From contig CM057473.1 of NCBI GenBank assembly GCA_030035585.1, forward strand, positions 6,746,501 to 6,810,500: a DNA stretch of 64,000 nt, given 5' to 3'. The position numbers were made by a program, and so were the translations under genes. The DNA is from Dugong dugon (Eukaryota; Chordata; Mammalia; Sirenia; Dugongidae). Each line of letters begins with the position of its first letter. The first letter of the stretch is position 1. The notes below the pieces were generated by a model. It was not told the origin of the DNA, made no database searches, and saw nothing but the letters and a program-made list of their open reading frames with translations. This document shows positions 30,894 through 42,341 of this stretch, piece by piece.

Positions 30894-31292
30894 TGTTTTG
30901 TTTACCTTCAGTACCATTGGTTCCTTCTTCCTAGTCTGTCTTAGTCTGGAAGCTCAGCTGAAGCCTGTCCGCCAATGGGTGACCCCGCTGGTATTTGAAT
31001 ACCAGTGGCATAGCTTCCAGCATCACGACAACATGCAAGCCCCCACAATACAACAAACTGACAGACACTTGGGGGGATGAGACTTAGTCTCATGTATTTT
31101 AGACATGTTATCAGGAGGGACCAGTCCCTGGAGAAGGACATCATTTTGGTAGAAGGTCATCAAAAAAGAGGAAGACCCTCAACAAGATGAATTGACACAG
31201 TGGCTGCAGCACTGGGCTCAGACATAGCAGTGACTGTGAGGATGACGCAGGTCCAGACAACGCCATGACTCAAAGGCAATTAACAACAACAG
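30894..31292. mobile_element. RTE-type copy with inverted 5' part
   Basis: The first part (to about 31076) is antisense element body (CTAGTCTGTCTTAGTCTGGA, GACCCCGCTGGTATTTGAAT, CTTCCAGCATCACGACAACA). It switches strand to the sense 3' end (GACATGTTATCAGGAGGGAC, GTGGCTGCAGCACTGGGCTC, GACTCAAAGGCAATTAACAA). The arrangement fits a 5' inversion from twin priming. Confidence 0.72.
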
Positions 31293-31712
31293 ACTCTAGG
31301 TGATCTGACACTCTACATCCCATCTCACCTTTGCTCACTGACCTCAGGGCTGCTCTGTACTAGGCTTATTCCTGCTCCAAGGCTTCTGGGCTTGCTCGTC
31401 CCTCTGCTTGAAATGCTCTTCCCCCAAATATCCACCTGACTTTCATTGACTTCAGGTGTCTGCTATAACGTCATCTTTTCAGGAAGCCTACCTTGACCTC
31501 CTTACATATGAGTAAGTCTTCCTCCTGCCTCATTTTACTTGGTGGCACTTATCACAGTCTGGTGGATTGTATAGTTTTGGGCTTGTTTTGGTGTCTGTCT
31601 CCATTAGCAAAAATAGAAACTCCAGGAGGGCAGGGACTTTGTCTGTTTTATTCAATGATACATCGTTAACACCTACGACTATTTATTAAATGATTGAATG
31701 AATGAATGGAAC
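31293..31712 (+). mobile_element. L2 LINE 3' region
   Basis: CTCGTCCCTCTGCTTGAAAT, GCTCTTCCCCCAAATATCCA, GAAGCCTACCTTGACCTCCT, GAGGGCAGGGACTTTGTCTG, ending TTGAATGAATGAATGG. A clear match to the L2 3' UTR order. Confidence 0.88.
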
Positions 31713-33002
31713 TAAGTATAATATCTCAAGGTGAGAAACTTTGCTCACAGAGTCTTCACTAGTGTTTAAGAAGTGATTTTTTGGGGAACCCAGAGGGAAA
31801 GGGGACCAAAATGAGGGACACTAAAATGAAGAGCTATAAAACTTTGACACTAGAAATTGCCAAAGAAATGCATAATTTATTAAAATTTAAGTGAAAAACA
31901 CTAAAAAGATAGATGCAAGTTGCCAGCGCTCTACCAGACCATCAGTATATAGCAACACATTGGAGTGGACCTAGCCTTACAAAGAGGTATAACACTCCTG
32001 TAGGATAAGGATGAAAATGTGGAGGAGATCTCTAAATATATTGGAAAACTAAAAGTAGGAAATAGTAATTGATTATGTTGTAAGAATAAATACATGACTT
32101 GTGTTCCAAATCTAAATAGACTGGATTAATCAAATGTCACACTGACATTTCTAATAATGATTGTACTGTGCAAATTCCATTAGTGAGCTATATCTGCCAA
32201 AAGAAAAGTTACAGAGGATCAATTAAATAAACAGGAAATTATCTTCCCCCCAGATAGTCCATGGATCTTACCATTTGCAGTGGTGCCTGCATCCTTTGAA
32301 AATTAGGTAGGCATTGGAATAAGATTAATAACTCCTCCCGTTCTCCCTTGCACCCCCAAATCACTCTATGTTGTTTAATGCCCTAGAGTTATCGAATATC
32401 TTTGAAAAGGAGAGGCTTTCTATGATAAGAGCAAATTAAAAATGGCTCACTATGTCAGAGAGGATCATGGCATTCTAACAGCAAGACCCCTGTATTAATA
32501 AGCACACCTGCAGTGTTCCCAAAATTAATGAGAAATATCTTGGCGGAATTCTTTTGAGCAGTGAATTTGCCTGCTTATACTTATAGATCACCTTAAAGTC
32601 ACCTGCTTGAGCACAGACAATGATATCATAAATATGTATTTGAAACTACGTTTAAATTTTAGGGAAGCAATATCCATTCATTAAACAGGAGGAAACAAAT
32701 GCATTACAATGAATCTCAGGTAGCTGAAAGGGGCTGAATCTAGACATATGAAAGGATGTCTTCTATGTGTGGGTTTGAGCATATTGTTATTGGAAGGAAG
32801 GCTATGCATCAGTTGATCCCTTCAGAGCCACTCTTATCGGAGGGCTTACGGGATGTGGGTTCAATTCCTATACACTGAGTCTCTCAGAACTGAGATATCC
32901 TAGGTTAAAATTCCAGGATCACATGTAGGATTTTGCTGTCCAGAACCTTGCATGAAGTACAGAAGCTCCCTGATTTTTAGCCTCCATATACAGAATCATT
33001 GA
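31713..33002. other. single-copy sequence, nothing recognised
   Basis: AT-rich, about 1.3 kb, no repeat or coding signal identified. Confidence 0.4.
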
Positions 33003-33197
33003 GGTCCCTGGGGACTAACCAAAAGATTGGTAGTTCAAACCCACCCAATAGCACCATGGAAGAAAGGCCTGATGATCTGCTTCAGTAAAGATTATAGCCA
33101 AGGAAACCTGATAGAGCTCAGCTCTGCTCTGTAACACATGGGGTCGCCATGAATCATAGTCAACTCGAAGGCAATGTGCTTGGTTTTTTGTTTTTAC
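33003..33197 (+). mobile_element. AfroSINE, head shortened
   Basis: GGTCCCTGGGGACTAACCAA shows a shortened head. GAAGAAAGGCCTGATGATCT, CTTCAGTAAAGATTATAGCC, CATGGGGTCGCCATGAATCA and CAACTCGAAGGCAATGTG follow. Confidence 0.88.
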
Positions 33198-33417
33198 AGA
33201 GTCACTGCTGTTCTGCTCAGGCCTTTTTGGTACCATAGGGATCTTGTTGAGCAGGGAGATTCTTCAGAAGCCTTTTCTATGCAGACGTCTCTTTAAAAAG
33301 CAAAAACAATGAAAGAAGTCAGACACTGAAAAGGACATACTGTATAAATCCACTTACATGAAGTTAAGAACAAGCCAAACTTAACTACAATGATAGAATT
33401 CAGAATAGTGGTGTCCT

Positions 33418-33843
33418 GTGTTGAATGATATCCACACCCTCACCCTTGGAACCTATGAATGTGACTTCTTTAGGAAAAGGATCTTTGCAAATGTAAGGTA
33501 AACTCTCAATTTAAGATCATCCTGGATTGCCCAAATGAACCCTACATTGAAAGACAAGTGTCCTTACAAGAGACACACAGAAAGACACAGGGAGGAGGAG
33601 AAAACTGTGTGAAGACAGAGGCAGAGACTGGAATGGTGCAACCACAAGCCAAGGAATGCCTGGAGCCACCAGAAGCTGGAATTGGCAAGGACGCATTCTC
33701 CCCCAGAGTCTCCAGAGGGAGTGGAGCCCTGCTGCCATCTTGATTTCAGACTTCTGATCTCCAGAACTGGAAGAGAATATATTTCTCTTGTTTTCAGCCA
33801 CCAGGTTTGTGGTGATGTGTTATGGCAATCTTAGGATCCTGAT
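33418..33843 (+). mobile_element. MLT1-type (ERVL-MaLR) solo LTR
   Basis: Fossil LTR. TGTTGAATGATATCCACACC opens it, then GGATCTTTGCAAATGTAAGG, GTGTCCTTACAAGAGACACA, GAAGACAGAGGCAGAGACTG, GATTTCAGACTTCTGATCTC, and a polyadenylation region ending TTAGGATCCTGATACA. This is the widespread ancient placental family, older than the ~520 bp family here. Confidence 0.85.
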
Positions 33844-34729
33844 ACAAGGGGTTACCTCCAAGCTGGGTAGGTATAAGCTGGGAAGGTACACCAGAGAATG
33901 CTAATGAGTATGGGAAATGTCCTAATCTTCTCTGTGAGGGGGCTACAGGGTCCACAAAGCAGACACCTCAGGTGGGTGCATTTTATGCACTTTACAGGTG
34001 TCTGATATACCTCAGTGCTAAACAAAGTAAAATAAAATGGGATAATGTAAAAAGTGAAAATAAATACTCTAAGTTTAACTTTTTAATCAACTAGAATCTT
34101 CTGATAGCAGTAAGTATTCAGGCAAATATTGACATAACTTGTTTATGCTACCGTTATTTTGTTAGGAAAAAAAAAATTTGTAATATAATCACACATTTTT
34201 CAATATACCTGAAAAGCTTGATTTTAGAAGGAACTATTTTCTAATTGTTTGTAGTGTAAGTAATCATCTCATGTTTGTTTCATTTTTTGTAATATCAATA
34301 ATAATTGTCAAAGTCGTAAGCCAAATTATGATTTGCCCTGAGTAGAATTTATTTTAGTCTATTTTTTCCCCTACAGGGACCTTCTCATATTTTGCTCAGA
34401 AGCTACAAAGTACCATTTGAATGAAAATCAAACAACTTGGGAAAGTTCTTGACTGGTTCATAATATTTTTTAAATAAAATTTATTTTTTAAATAGAAATT
34501 AGAATAAAATTTAAAAGCAAACAGTGAAAACTATAAAATATATGAACACTATTTATTCAACAAACACTTAATGAGTAGCTGGAAACACTTACTGAGTAGC
34601 TAAGTGCTAGAAAATGGGGAAAAGATGTGAACAATACTGGCGTAGACTTCGCCGTTACAGAGATCACATAAATACTAGTACTACTAATAATATTCTAATA
34701 GAAAGATATTTACAAAGAACACAAACCAA
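33844..34729. other. single-copy AT-rich sequence
   Basis: No clear family; the A+T content is high throughout. Confidence 0.4.
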
Positions 34730-35577
34730 AATTTCAATAAATATATCTAAAGCATTCATCCTCATTAAAATCAAAGAATAAATATAAAAACAACATTGTA
34801 ATATCAGATTCCTAAAGACTGATATATACAGTATTGGCAAAAATGAAGAAAATGGATATTTTCATACATCGTATGTGGGGTACAGCCTTTTTGTAGGAAA
34901 ATCTGACAATGCCCACCAAAGCATGACATATGTACGGCCTTTCCAAGAGTCATCTCATATCTAGGATTTTATACTAAGGAAACAAGCGATCAAGTACGTA
35001 AGAACGTACATGAGTAAAAATATTCATTACAGCAATCTCAATGTACACTACTAAAGGTCTGATTAAATGAAGTAAAATAAAATGAAATACAAGGGAATTC
35101 TATGGAGCCACTGAAAGCGTTATGAATTAGTTATATTCATTAATTGAGAAAGATATCCATACCACCGTGAGGAAAACTAGGTTCAAATCTATGACCCTTA
35201 CTATGGGGAAATCTTTACCCATTTCATGAGAAATAGTTCCAATCCATATCTTCAATACAATGAGGTCCAACGGGTAACCGGGTCTCTGTCTCTGTCTCCC
35301 AGCCTAGGTCAGACATACTCTGAGTCAATCAAGAGTGACTGCCTGTAGTCACAAAGGGAATCACAGACCTCTTTGTGCTCAGTCTCAGGTGGCTGACCAC
35401 CTCTTGTCTTTCTGCAAAATCAGGACGTAGTAAGACCAGAGTCTCCAACAACATCAAAATCATTAATGTTGACCCACTAGCAACTTCGCACATCTAGTTA
35501 AATTAAGTACAAACTCTCCCCATGACCCAGCAATTCTGCTCCTGTTATATACCCCAAATAAATTTCCTGAAAAATCC
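34730..35577 (+). mobile_element. old L1 remnants
   Basis: GATTTTATACTAAGGAAACA and GTAAAAATATTCATTACAGC, TTCTATGGAGCCACTGAAAG, and later CCATGACCCAGCAATTCTGC with TGTTATATACCCCAAATAAA recall two diverged pieces of L1 ORF2 C-terminal sequence. The stretch 35,240-35,490 between them is unassigned. Confidence 0.55.
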
Positions 35578-35599
35578 ATGAAGGGGCAACTAAGAAAAT

Positions 35600-37790
35600 A
35601 TTTGTTACTGAAGAAGAAGAATAAAGTAGGAGGACTCACACTACCTTACCTCAGAACCTACTGTACAGCTATGGTAGTCAAAACAGCCTGGTACTGGTAC
35701 TACGACAGACACATTGACCAACAGAACAGAATTGAGAACCCGGATGTAAATCTATCCACCTACAGTCACCCGATATTCGACAAGCACCCAAAGTCCACCA
35801 GATGGGGAAAAGACAGTCTTTTTAATAAATGATGGGGGCAAAACTGGTTGTTCATCTGCAAAAAAATGAAACAGGACCCATACCTCACACCATATACAAA
35901 AACTAATTCAAAATGGATCAAAGACGTAAACATAAAGCCCAAAACTGTAAAGTTCATAGAGGAAAAAATAGGATCAACTCTAGAGGCCCTAATACACAGC
36001 ATTAACAATATATAAACCATAACCAACAACACACAAACTCCAGAAGATAAGCTAGATAACTAGGATCTTCTAAAAATCAAACACCTATGCTCTTCAAAAG
36101 ACTTCACCCAAAGAGTAAAAAGAGAACCTACAGACTAGGAAAAATGTTTTGGACAGTACAAGTCAGACAAAGGTCTAATCGCTATAATCTACAAGAATAT
36201 CCAACACCTCTACAACAAAAACACAATCCAATTAAAAAATGGGCAAATGAAATGAACAGACACTTCATCAAAGAAGACATTCAAGAGGCCAACAGACACA
36301 TGAGGAAATGCTTGCGATCACTAGCCATTAGAGAAATGTAAATTAAAACCACAAGGAGATACCATCTCATCCCGGCATTACCTGCACGAATCAAAAACAC
36401 TGGAAATAACAAATGTTGGAGAGGCTGCGGGGAGATTGGAACTCTTATGCACTGCTGGTGGGTATGCATAATGATACAACCATTTTGGGAAATGATATGG
36501 CACTTCCTTAGAAAGCTAGAAATAAAAATACCATACAGTCCACCAATCCCACTCCTAGGAACATATCCTAGAGAAATAAGAGTCGTCACGTGAATAGACA
36601 TATGCACACCTACATTCATGGCAGCATTGTTCACAATAGCAAAAAGATGGAAACAACCTACATGCCTATCAGTAGATGAATGGATAAACAAACTGTGGCA
36701 CATACACACAACGGAGTATTACGCAACAACAAAGAACAATGACGAATCGGTGAAGCATCTTATAACATTGATGAAACTGGAGGACATTACGCTGAGTGAA
36801 ATAAGTCAATCACAAAAGGACAAATATTGTATGAGACCACTACTGTAGAAACTCATGAAAAAGTTTACACACAAAAAGAAACAATCATTGTTGGTTACAA
36901 GGGATGGGAGGGGTGAGGGGGAAATACTAAATAGACAGTAGATAAGTGGTAACTTTGATGAAGGGTGAGACAGTACACAATATTGGGGAAGCCAGCACAA
37001 ATTGTACAAGGAAAGGTCATGGAAGCTCCATAGACACATCCAAACTCCCCGAGGGATTGAATTGCTGGGCGGAGAGCTGTGGGGACCATGGTCTCAAGGG
37101 AACGTCTAGCTCAATTGGCATGACACAGTTTATAAAGACAATGTTCTACATTCTACCTTGGTGAGTAGCATCTGGGGTCTTAAAAGCCTGTGAGCAGCCA
37201 TCTAAGATATTCCACTGGTCTCACTACTTCAGGAGCAAGGTAGAATGAAGAGAACAGGATACAAGGAAAAGATTAGTCTAAAGGACTAATGGACCACAGC
37301 TACCAAGGCCTCCACCAGTCTGAGTCCAGTACAGCTAGATGGTGTCCGGCTACCACCACTGACTGCTCTGACCGGGATCACAACAGAGGGTCCTGGACAG
37401 AGCTGGAGAAGGATGTAAAACAAAATTCTAACACACAGAAAAAGACCAGATTTACTGGCCTGACAGAGACAGGAGAAACCCCAAGAGTATGGCCCCCGGA
37501 CACTCTTTTAGCTCAGTGGTGAAGTCACTCCCAAAGTTCACCGTCCAGCCAGGGATTGGACAGCACCACAAAACAAAACGGAACTAATGAGGCATAGCAG
37601 TCCAGGGACAAGGACTCTAAGACAGGAGGGGACAGGAAAGCTGGTGACAGGAAACCCAAGGTTGAGAAATGACAGTGTTGACATGTCGTGGGGTTGTTAA
37701 CCATTGTCATAGGGCAACATGTATACTGTTTAATGAGAAACTATTTTGTTCTGTAAACCTTCATCTAAAGTACAAAAAAAAGAATTATCT
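35600..37790 (+). mobile_element. L1, 5'-truncated: ORF2 end and 3' UTR
   Basis: It starts inside ORF2 (GGAGGACTCACACTACCTTA, product [20 protein letters not shown]) and runs through [19 protein letters not shown] and ALFTIAKRWKQPTCLSVDEW. ORF2 stops at about 36,848. A ~940-bp 3' UTR follows, ending CTTCATCTAAAGTACAAAAA. ORF2 is broken into several frames. AAGAATTATCTG after the tail resembles AAGAAAATATTTG just before the start, a possible decayed target duplication. Confidence 0.9.
36618..36848 (+). pseudogene. L1 ORF2 C-terminus
   Basis: A 76-residue open segment reading AALFTIAKRWKQPTCLSVDE and ending DKYCMRPLL, the usual L1 ORF2 C-terminal tail. Earlier in-frame and out-of-frame segments at 35,578-35,832 and 36,087-36,341 belong to the same decayed reading frame. 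Reverse transcriptase and endonuclease domains are absent because of 5' truncation. Confidence 0.88.
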
Positions 37791-37839
37791 GTGTGAAATC
37801 AAATTGACAACAGCAACTCAAAAGGTTTGATGGAAGCCT

Positions 37840-38160
37840 AGGGGGCAGTGAGTTGAAGACAATGGTGATGGAATAATTTGGAAAAGGACAGTGAGAATAG
37901 CAGCACAACTGGAAGAATGCAATCGATGTCACTGAAGTGTTCATGTAGAAATTTTTGAAATGGTGCTACTTGGGCTATTCATATTTTCACCAAAAAAAGA
38001 AAAGGTCCTCCAAGGTCGAGAAGGGAGAGTGTTGACATGTTGTAGGGTTGTTAACCAACGTCATAAAACAATATGGGTACGGACTGTTAAATGAGAAAGT
38101 ATTTGTTCTGTAAACCTTCACCTAAAGTACAATAAAATATACACATCTAAATTTTTTAAA
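37840..38160 (+). mobile_element. two short L1 3'-end remnants
   Basis: The first (to ~38,000) has AAGAATGCAATCGATGTCAC and AAATTTTTGAAATGGTGCTA, an older L1 end. The second (38,013-38,140) repeats the end of the preceding L1 3' UTR: GTGTTGACATGTTGTAGGGT, GTTCTGTAAACCTTCACCTA, then AAGTACAATAAAA. Confidence 0.7.
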
Positions 38161-38510
38161 AATGATAAGTTCCCAAAAAAAAGAAAATATTTATTGTGTT
38201 GTGCCTAGGGCAGCAACCTGGCGGTAACCAAATGCACATGACTGAGGAATAGAGAGAGGAGGCAACCCACAGACTACTAGGCAGCTGTTAGAAGCAATGG
38301 ACTAGATCACAGCAAGATTGGTGTTGAGCAAAGACGATACTGAAACAGAAGGATATCTGTAAAACAATAACATGTAAGTTAGAAATGCATGCAAATAAAA
38401 CTATACACACGTTCCAGATACAAAGGAAAAGACAGCATTAAACTCATTGAATGGCCACCAGCTTGGGTTGGGGAGGAGGGTAATGGGAGTGGGGAATAAG
38501 GATGAAGTGA

Positions 38511-38534
38511 CATGCGCGCGCACTCGCGTGCGTG

Positions 38535-38586
<52 letters not shown>

Positions 38587-38588
38587 TA
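38511..38588. repeat. alternating GC/CA purine-pyrimidine tract
   Basis: CATGCGCGCGCACTCGCGTG and CGTGCGCGCGCACACACACA lead into a pure CA run to about 38,581. Almost every dinucleotide is a pyrimidine-purine step, a pattern known to favour Z-DNA. Confidence 0.96.
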
Positions 38589-38683
38589 CTTATAAAGAGG
38601 CATATTACAAGGACTAATAGTGATAATCTGCTGTGAATGGAGATATATAATTAATTCAGCTTTCTGTACTTGGACCAAAAAAA

Positions 38684-38892
38684 AAGGTAGAAAAGGAGGA
38701 AAGTGGGATGGAAGAAAAAAAGTAATGAACAGAGGGCTGGAGAGAGGGAAGCAGGAAAGGAGGAAGGAAGGAGGGAAGGAGGGGAGGAGGGAGAGAGGGA
38801 GAGAGGGAGAGAGGGAAGGAGGGAGAGACGGAAGGAAGGAGGGAGGGAGAGAGGGAGGGAGAGAGGGAAACAGGCAGGGAGGGAAGGAAGGA
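38684..38892. repeat. homopurine GGGA/GGAA tract, ~200 bp
   Basis: GGGAGAGAGGGAGAGAGGGA and GGAAGGAAGGAGGGAGGGAG, with few pyrimidines over about 200 bp and many runs of three G. Mirror symmetry is common in it. Confidence 0.95.
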
Positions 38893-38999
38893 TATGATGC
38901 AGAGCAGTACCTATAATATGGTCCCATTTATACAAAATTGTGTTTGTGTATATACATTTGTGTGCATGTGTGTGTGTGCATGTCTGTATATACAAAGAG

Positions 39000-39837
39000 A
39001 TGTCTAAAAGAATAGTGAATGGTCACTAAAAATGTTCATTTATGTCATCCCTGCGAGTGAGATTTTCAATGAATTTTGCTTTTTTCTGCAATACTTCTTT
39101 TGTGTTGCTTGACTATTCCAGAAAGGGATGTTTATATCTATAATCCAGGACGCAGGGGTGACTTAATTTAGGGTAGTGAGGAGAAATAATCCATCTAGGC
39201 ACAGAAGCTCAGGTGTCTTGCTCTCCTGACATTTCTTTCATATAAACATCATCTCTAATCATTTCCCCTCGTCCTCCCATGTGTCAAATGCAAGGCAAAT
39301 GTGACAGAAGCGAGAGTGACTTAGTTATAAAACATATAAACGTGCTATGAAGATAGATAGGAAATCCATAAGATGCTTCTTCTGTAATTAAAAACAGTAT
39401 CTAACCATCAGAAACAAGTTTCCTGGCTTGATATCAAGCAATGAAATGATGCTGAGCCCTCAAGGGACTCTTGCCTCAGTTCCCCTGAAGCTGATTGTTC
39501 TCCTGCAGACTTGAGTTGAGCTGCTTCTGCCTGTACTGTTGCAGGCACAGCTACCCTGGCAAAGAGTCTATTTCAGGCAGGGCTACACTAGCAAAGTGAA
39601 ATGAAGCCATGGGCAATCTCTGGGGGGCACCGGACAACCAAAATAATTCAGGGTGTAGCACCCAACTTCTTCTTCAAAATACATGTGTTTTCCTGAATTG
39701 TATAATATACTAAATTTTTCAATGTTAACATGTTTGTAAATATGCCAATAATATCATGATACAATAATGGATAAGCATGTACAAGATGGGTACATAGTTT
39801 AAATCCAAAACATGTAACTCTTGAAATCTCATGGACG
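39000..39837. other. single-copy sequence, nothing recognised
   Basis: No family or coding signal recognised. Confidence 0.42.
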
Positions 39838-40045
39838 AGTCCCTGAGTGGTGCAACAGTTAATGCGCTTGGCTGCTAACTGAAAGGTTGGAAGTTCGAAT
39901 CCACCCAGAGGTACCTCGGAAGAAAGACCTGGTAATCTACATCCAAAAAATCAGCCATTGAGAACACTATCAAGCACAGGTATCCTCTGATACACATGGG
40001 GGTACTATGAGCTAGAATTGACTCTACAGCAATTGCTTTTAATTT
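39838..40045 (+). mobile_element. AfroSINE, CCCAGA-module subtype
   Basis: AGTCCCTGAGTGGTGCAACA, GCGCTTGGCTGCTAACTGAA, ATCCACCCAGAGGTACCTCG, GAAGAAAGACCTGGTAATCT and AATTGACTCTACAGCAATTG. TCTCATGGAC before and TTTCATGGAA after suggest a decayed target duplication. Confidence 0.93.
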
Positions 40046-40154
40046 CATGGAAAAAGTTGAAAGGATTAATGTTGCTCAAAGTGGTAGTCTCCACAAGTAA
40101 GTTTCAGAAAATTGCATCTAACATCACCAATTTCAAAGTAAATAGAGACTAGCT

Positions 40155-40365
40155 AGCACCTAAGAAACTGTTTACATATTCCATCTCATTGAATCTTCCA
40201 TATTAAGAGGTAATGTCTACTTATGAGATAGGTATAGTTAGTTCAGTTTTACAGACGAGCAAATTTGAGGCCATAAAAGTGAGGTAACTTGGTCAAGACC
40301 ACAAAGCTAATGAGTGCCAAAGCTGAAGTTCAAATGCAATCACTGCACAGTATTTAGAGCTCCAA
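40155..40365 (-). mobile_element. MIR
   Basis: CATCTCATTGAATCTTCCAT, CAGTTTTACAGACGAGCAAA, AGGTAACTTGGTCAAGACCA and AAAGCTAATGAGTGCCAAAG follow antisense MIR order. Confidence 0.85.
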
Positions 40366-40861
40366 GGAGAAAATCCAGGCACGGGCTGTTCTTTCTCTTT
40401 GCACCTGGGTTGTGTAGGTCACAGCCATATAAGTAATTAACCTTCACCAGTCAGAGTACCTACACTTTGTCAGCTAGATACCTCCAGCAAAAGTCGCTCC
40501 ATACAGGTGTAGCTTTTATGAGGTCAAGTCTTTAAAAAGATACTATCACAACGAATTAGTGACTTTCAGAGCCCAGTAAATTTGACTTAGTCACTGTGTC
40601 CCTAAGTTGTTTCAGAGAAAAGACACTGAGGAGAGAATGTTCATTCAGGTTTATGTGTATTTATGGCCATCAAGCCTTCCCTAGTATAGTTTCTTGAATA
40701 CCTCTTGAATCTGCCTAAAGTCCATATTGTGTGGGTGGTAGAGATGATTATGACAAATGGGCAATAGCAACTTTAGTTGGGAATATATATATATAGGTAT
40801 ATATAGATATATATATGACATGAAAGGACAAAACATACAACTATTGCTTTAGTTATAAAAA
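40366..40861. other. single-copy sequence ending in a TA microsatellite
   Basis: TATATATATATAGGTATATA and TAGATATATATATGACATG lie at about 40,784-40,818; otherwise nothing recognised. Confidence 0.45.
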
Positions 40862-41022
40862 TAAAACCAAACCCATTGCCATCAAGTCGATTCTGACTCA
40901 CAGCGACCCTATAGGATAGAGTATAACTGCCCCATAAAGTTTCCAAGGAGCGGCTGGTGGATTTGAACTACTGACCTTTTGGCTAGCAGCTGGGCTCTTA
41001 ACCACTGTGCCACCAGGGCTCT
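40862..41022 (-). mobile_element. AfroSINE, short subtype
   Basis: AACCAAACCCATTGCCATCA tail, CGACCCTATAGGATAGAGTA, GGAGCGGCTGGTGGATTTGA and CACTGTGCCACCAGGGCTCT. TAGTTATAAAA before and TAGCTATAATA after resemble a target duplication. Confidence 0.95.
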
Positions 41023-41608
41023 AGCTATAATAATGGTGGAAATAAACTTGATGTTACCCAACATCATAAGCTCTCTTCACACAACTCAAGCACACCCACA
41101 CACACAATGGCTCCAATAATATTTTATTTATGGCAGAGGAGAAAATGGTTTTTCTGTCTGACTCATCACATGCATTTCATGAGGAGTCAAGGAAATCTGA
41201 CATATTTTTCTGAAGATAAATAAAGCATTACAATGCCTGTTGCTTTAGGGATTGAAAGCAAATACTTTACACCTTTGTAAAAGTAATAATCAATTAGGAA
41301 ATTGGAACACCCCTGCTTCCTTTCAGGGGCTCATCCTTAAGGTGAGCTTGCCTTGTGCTTGGCCAGTGGTAGATGATGTGTCTGTGAAATCACCAGAAAT
41401 TCATTACCATAAACTCAGACCAAATAGAAATACGGGTTTTCTTGGGAGCATTGTCTCATAATTCAAAAAGGAACACCTCAAGGAAGAGAGCCTCAGAAAA
41501 CTTTCCCAAGTCATTTTGAACTCTTATAATTCCATTTGCTTTGAAAATCCCCCTGCCTTAGTAATATAAGAAATAAAGATGTTAGAGGAGCAAGTCAAAA
41601 AGTGTCAA
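41023..41608. other. single-copy sequence, nothing recognised
   Basis: No repeat or coding signal recognised. Confidence 0.42.
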
Positions 41609-42341
41609 ACCAAAACCAAACCGGTTGCCGTCGAGTGGAGTACAACTCATGGAGATCCCATGTGTTACAGAGTAGAACTGTTCTGTAGGTGTTACGGATT
41701 GAATTGTGTCCCCGCAAACTGTATATCTACTTGGCCATGATTCCCAGTGTTGTATGGTTGTCCACCATTTTGTGATCTGATATGATGATCTTATGTGTTG
41801 TAAATCTTAACCTCTATGATGCTAATGGGGCAGGATTAGATGCAGTTATGTTAATGAGGCAGCACTCAATCTACAGGATTAGGATGATCTTGAGTGAATC
41901 CCTTTTGAGATATAAAAGAGAGAATCGAGCAAAAGGGATGATGGACCTCCTACCACCAAGAAAGCAGAGATGGCAGTGGAGTGTGTTCTTTGGACCCAGG
42001 GTCCCTGTGCTGAGAAGCTCCTAGACCAGGGGAAGATTGATGACAAGGACCTTCCCCTAGAATTGAGAGAGAAAGCTTTCTCCTGGAGCTGGAGCACTAA
42101 ATTTGGACTTTTCTAGCCTCCTAGACTGAGAAAGAATAAACTTCTGTTTGTTAAAGCCATCCACTAGTGTTATTGCTATTATAGCAGCACTAGATAACTA
42201 AGACAATAGGGTTTTCTTGACTGTAATCTTCATGGAAGCAAATCACCAGTTCTTTCTTCTGTGGTGCTGCTTGATGGATTTGAACCACTAACCTATAGGT
42301 TGGTAGTCAAATGCAAATTGTTTGTGCCACCCAGGGACCGT
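41609..42341 (-). mobile_element. AfroSINE split by a solo LTR
   Basis: The tail part is CAAACCGGTTGCCGTCGAGT and GTGTTACAGAGTAGAACTGT. The head part resumes at 42206: AGGGTTTTCTTGACTGTAAT, CATGGAAGCAAATCACCAGT, TTGTTTGTGCCACCCAGGGA. The two parts are collinear with the SINE when the LTR at 41690-42205 is set aside. Confidence 0.94.
41690..42205 (+). mobile_element. solo LTR of the ~520 bp family, inside an AfroSINE
   Basis: Fossil solo LTR: TGTTACGGATTGAATTGTGT start, GAGATATAAAAGAGAGAATC TATA-like region, GAATAAACTTCTGTTTGTTA, CTAGATAACTAAGACA end. Flanks are GTAGG and ATAGG, a 5-bp duplication of the SINE's own ATAGG with one change. This dates the insertion after AfroSINE spread. Confidence 0.94.

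Noticed and set aside
36281-36709. 142-codon minus-strand open frame
   Set aside because: Antisense shadow of L1 ORF2; the sense strand carries the recognisable ORF2 C-terminus.
38379-38927. 182-codon minus-strand open frame rich in P, S and L
   Set aside because: It is the reading of the homopurine tract and the CA/GC microsatellite, with no non-repetitive protein content.
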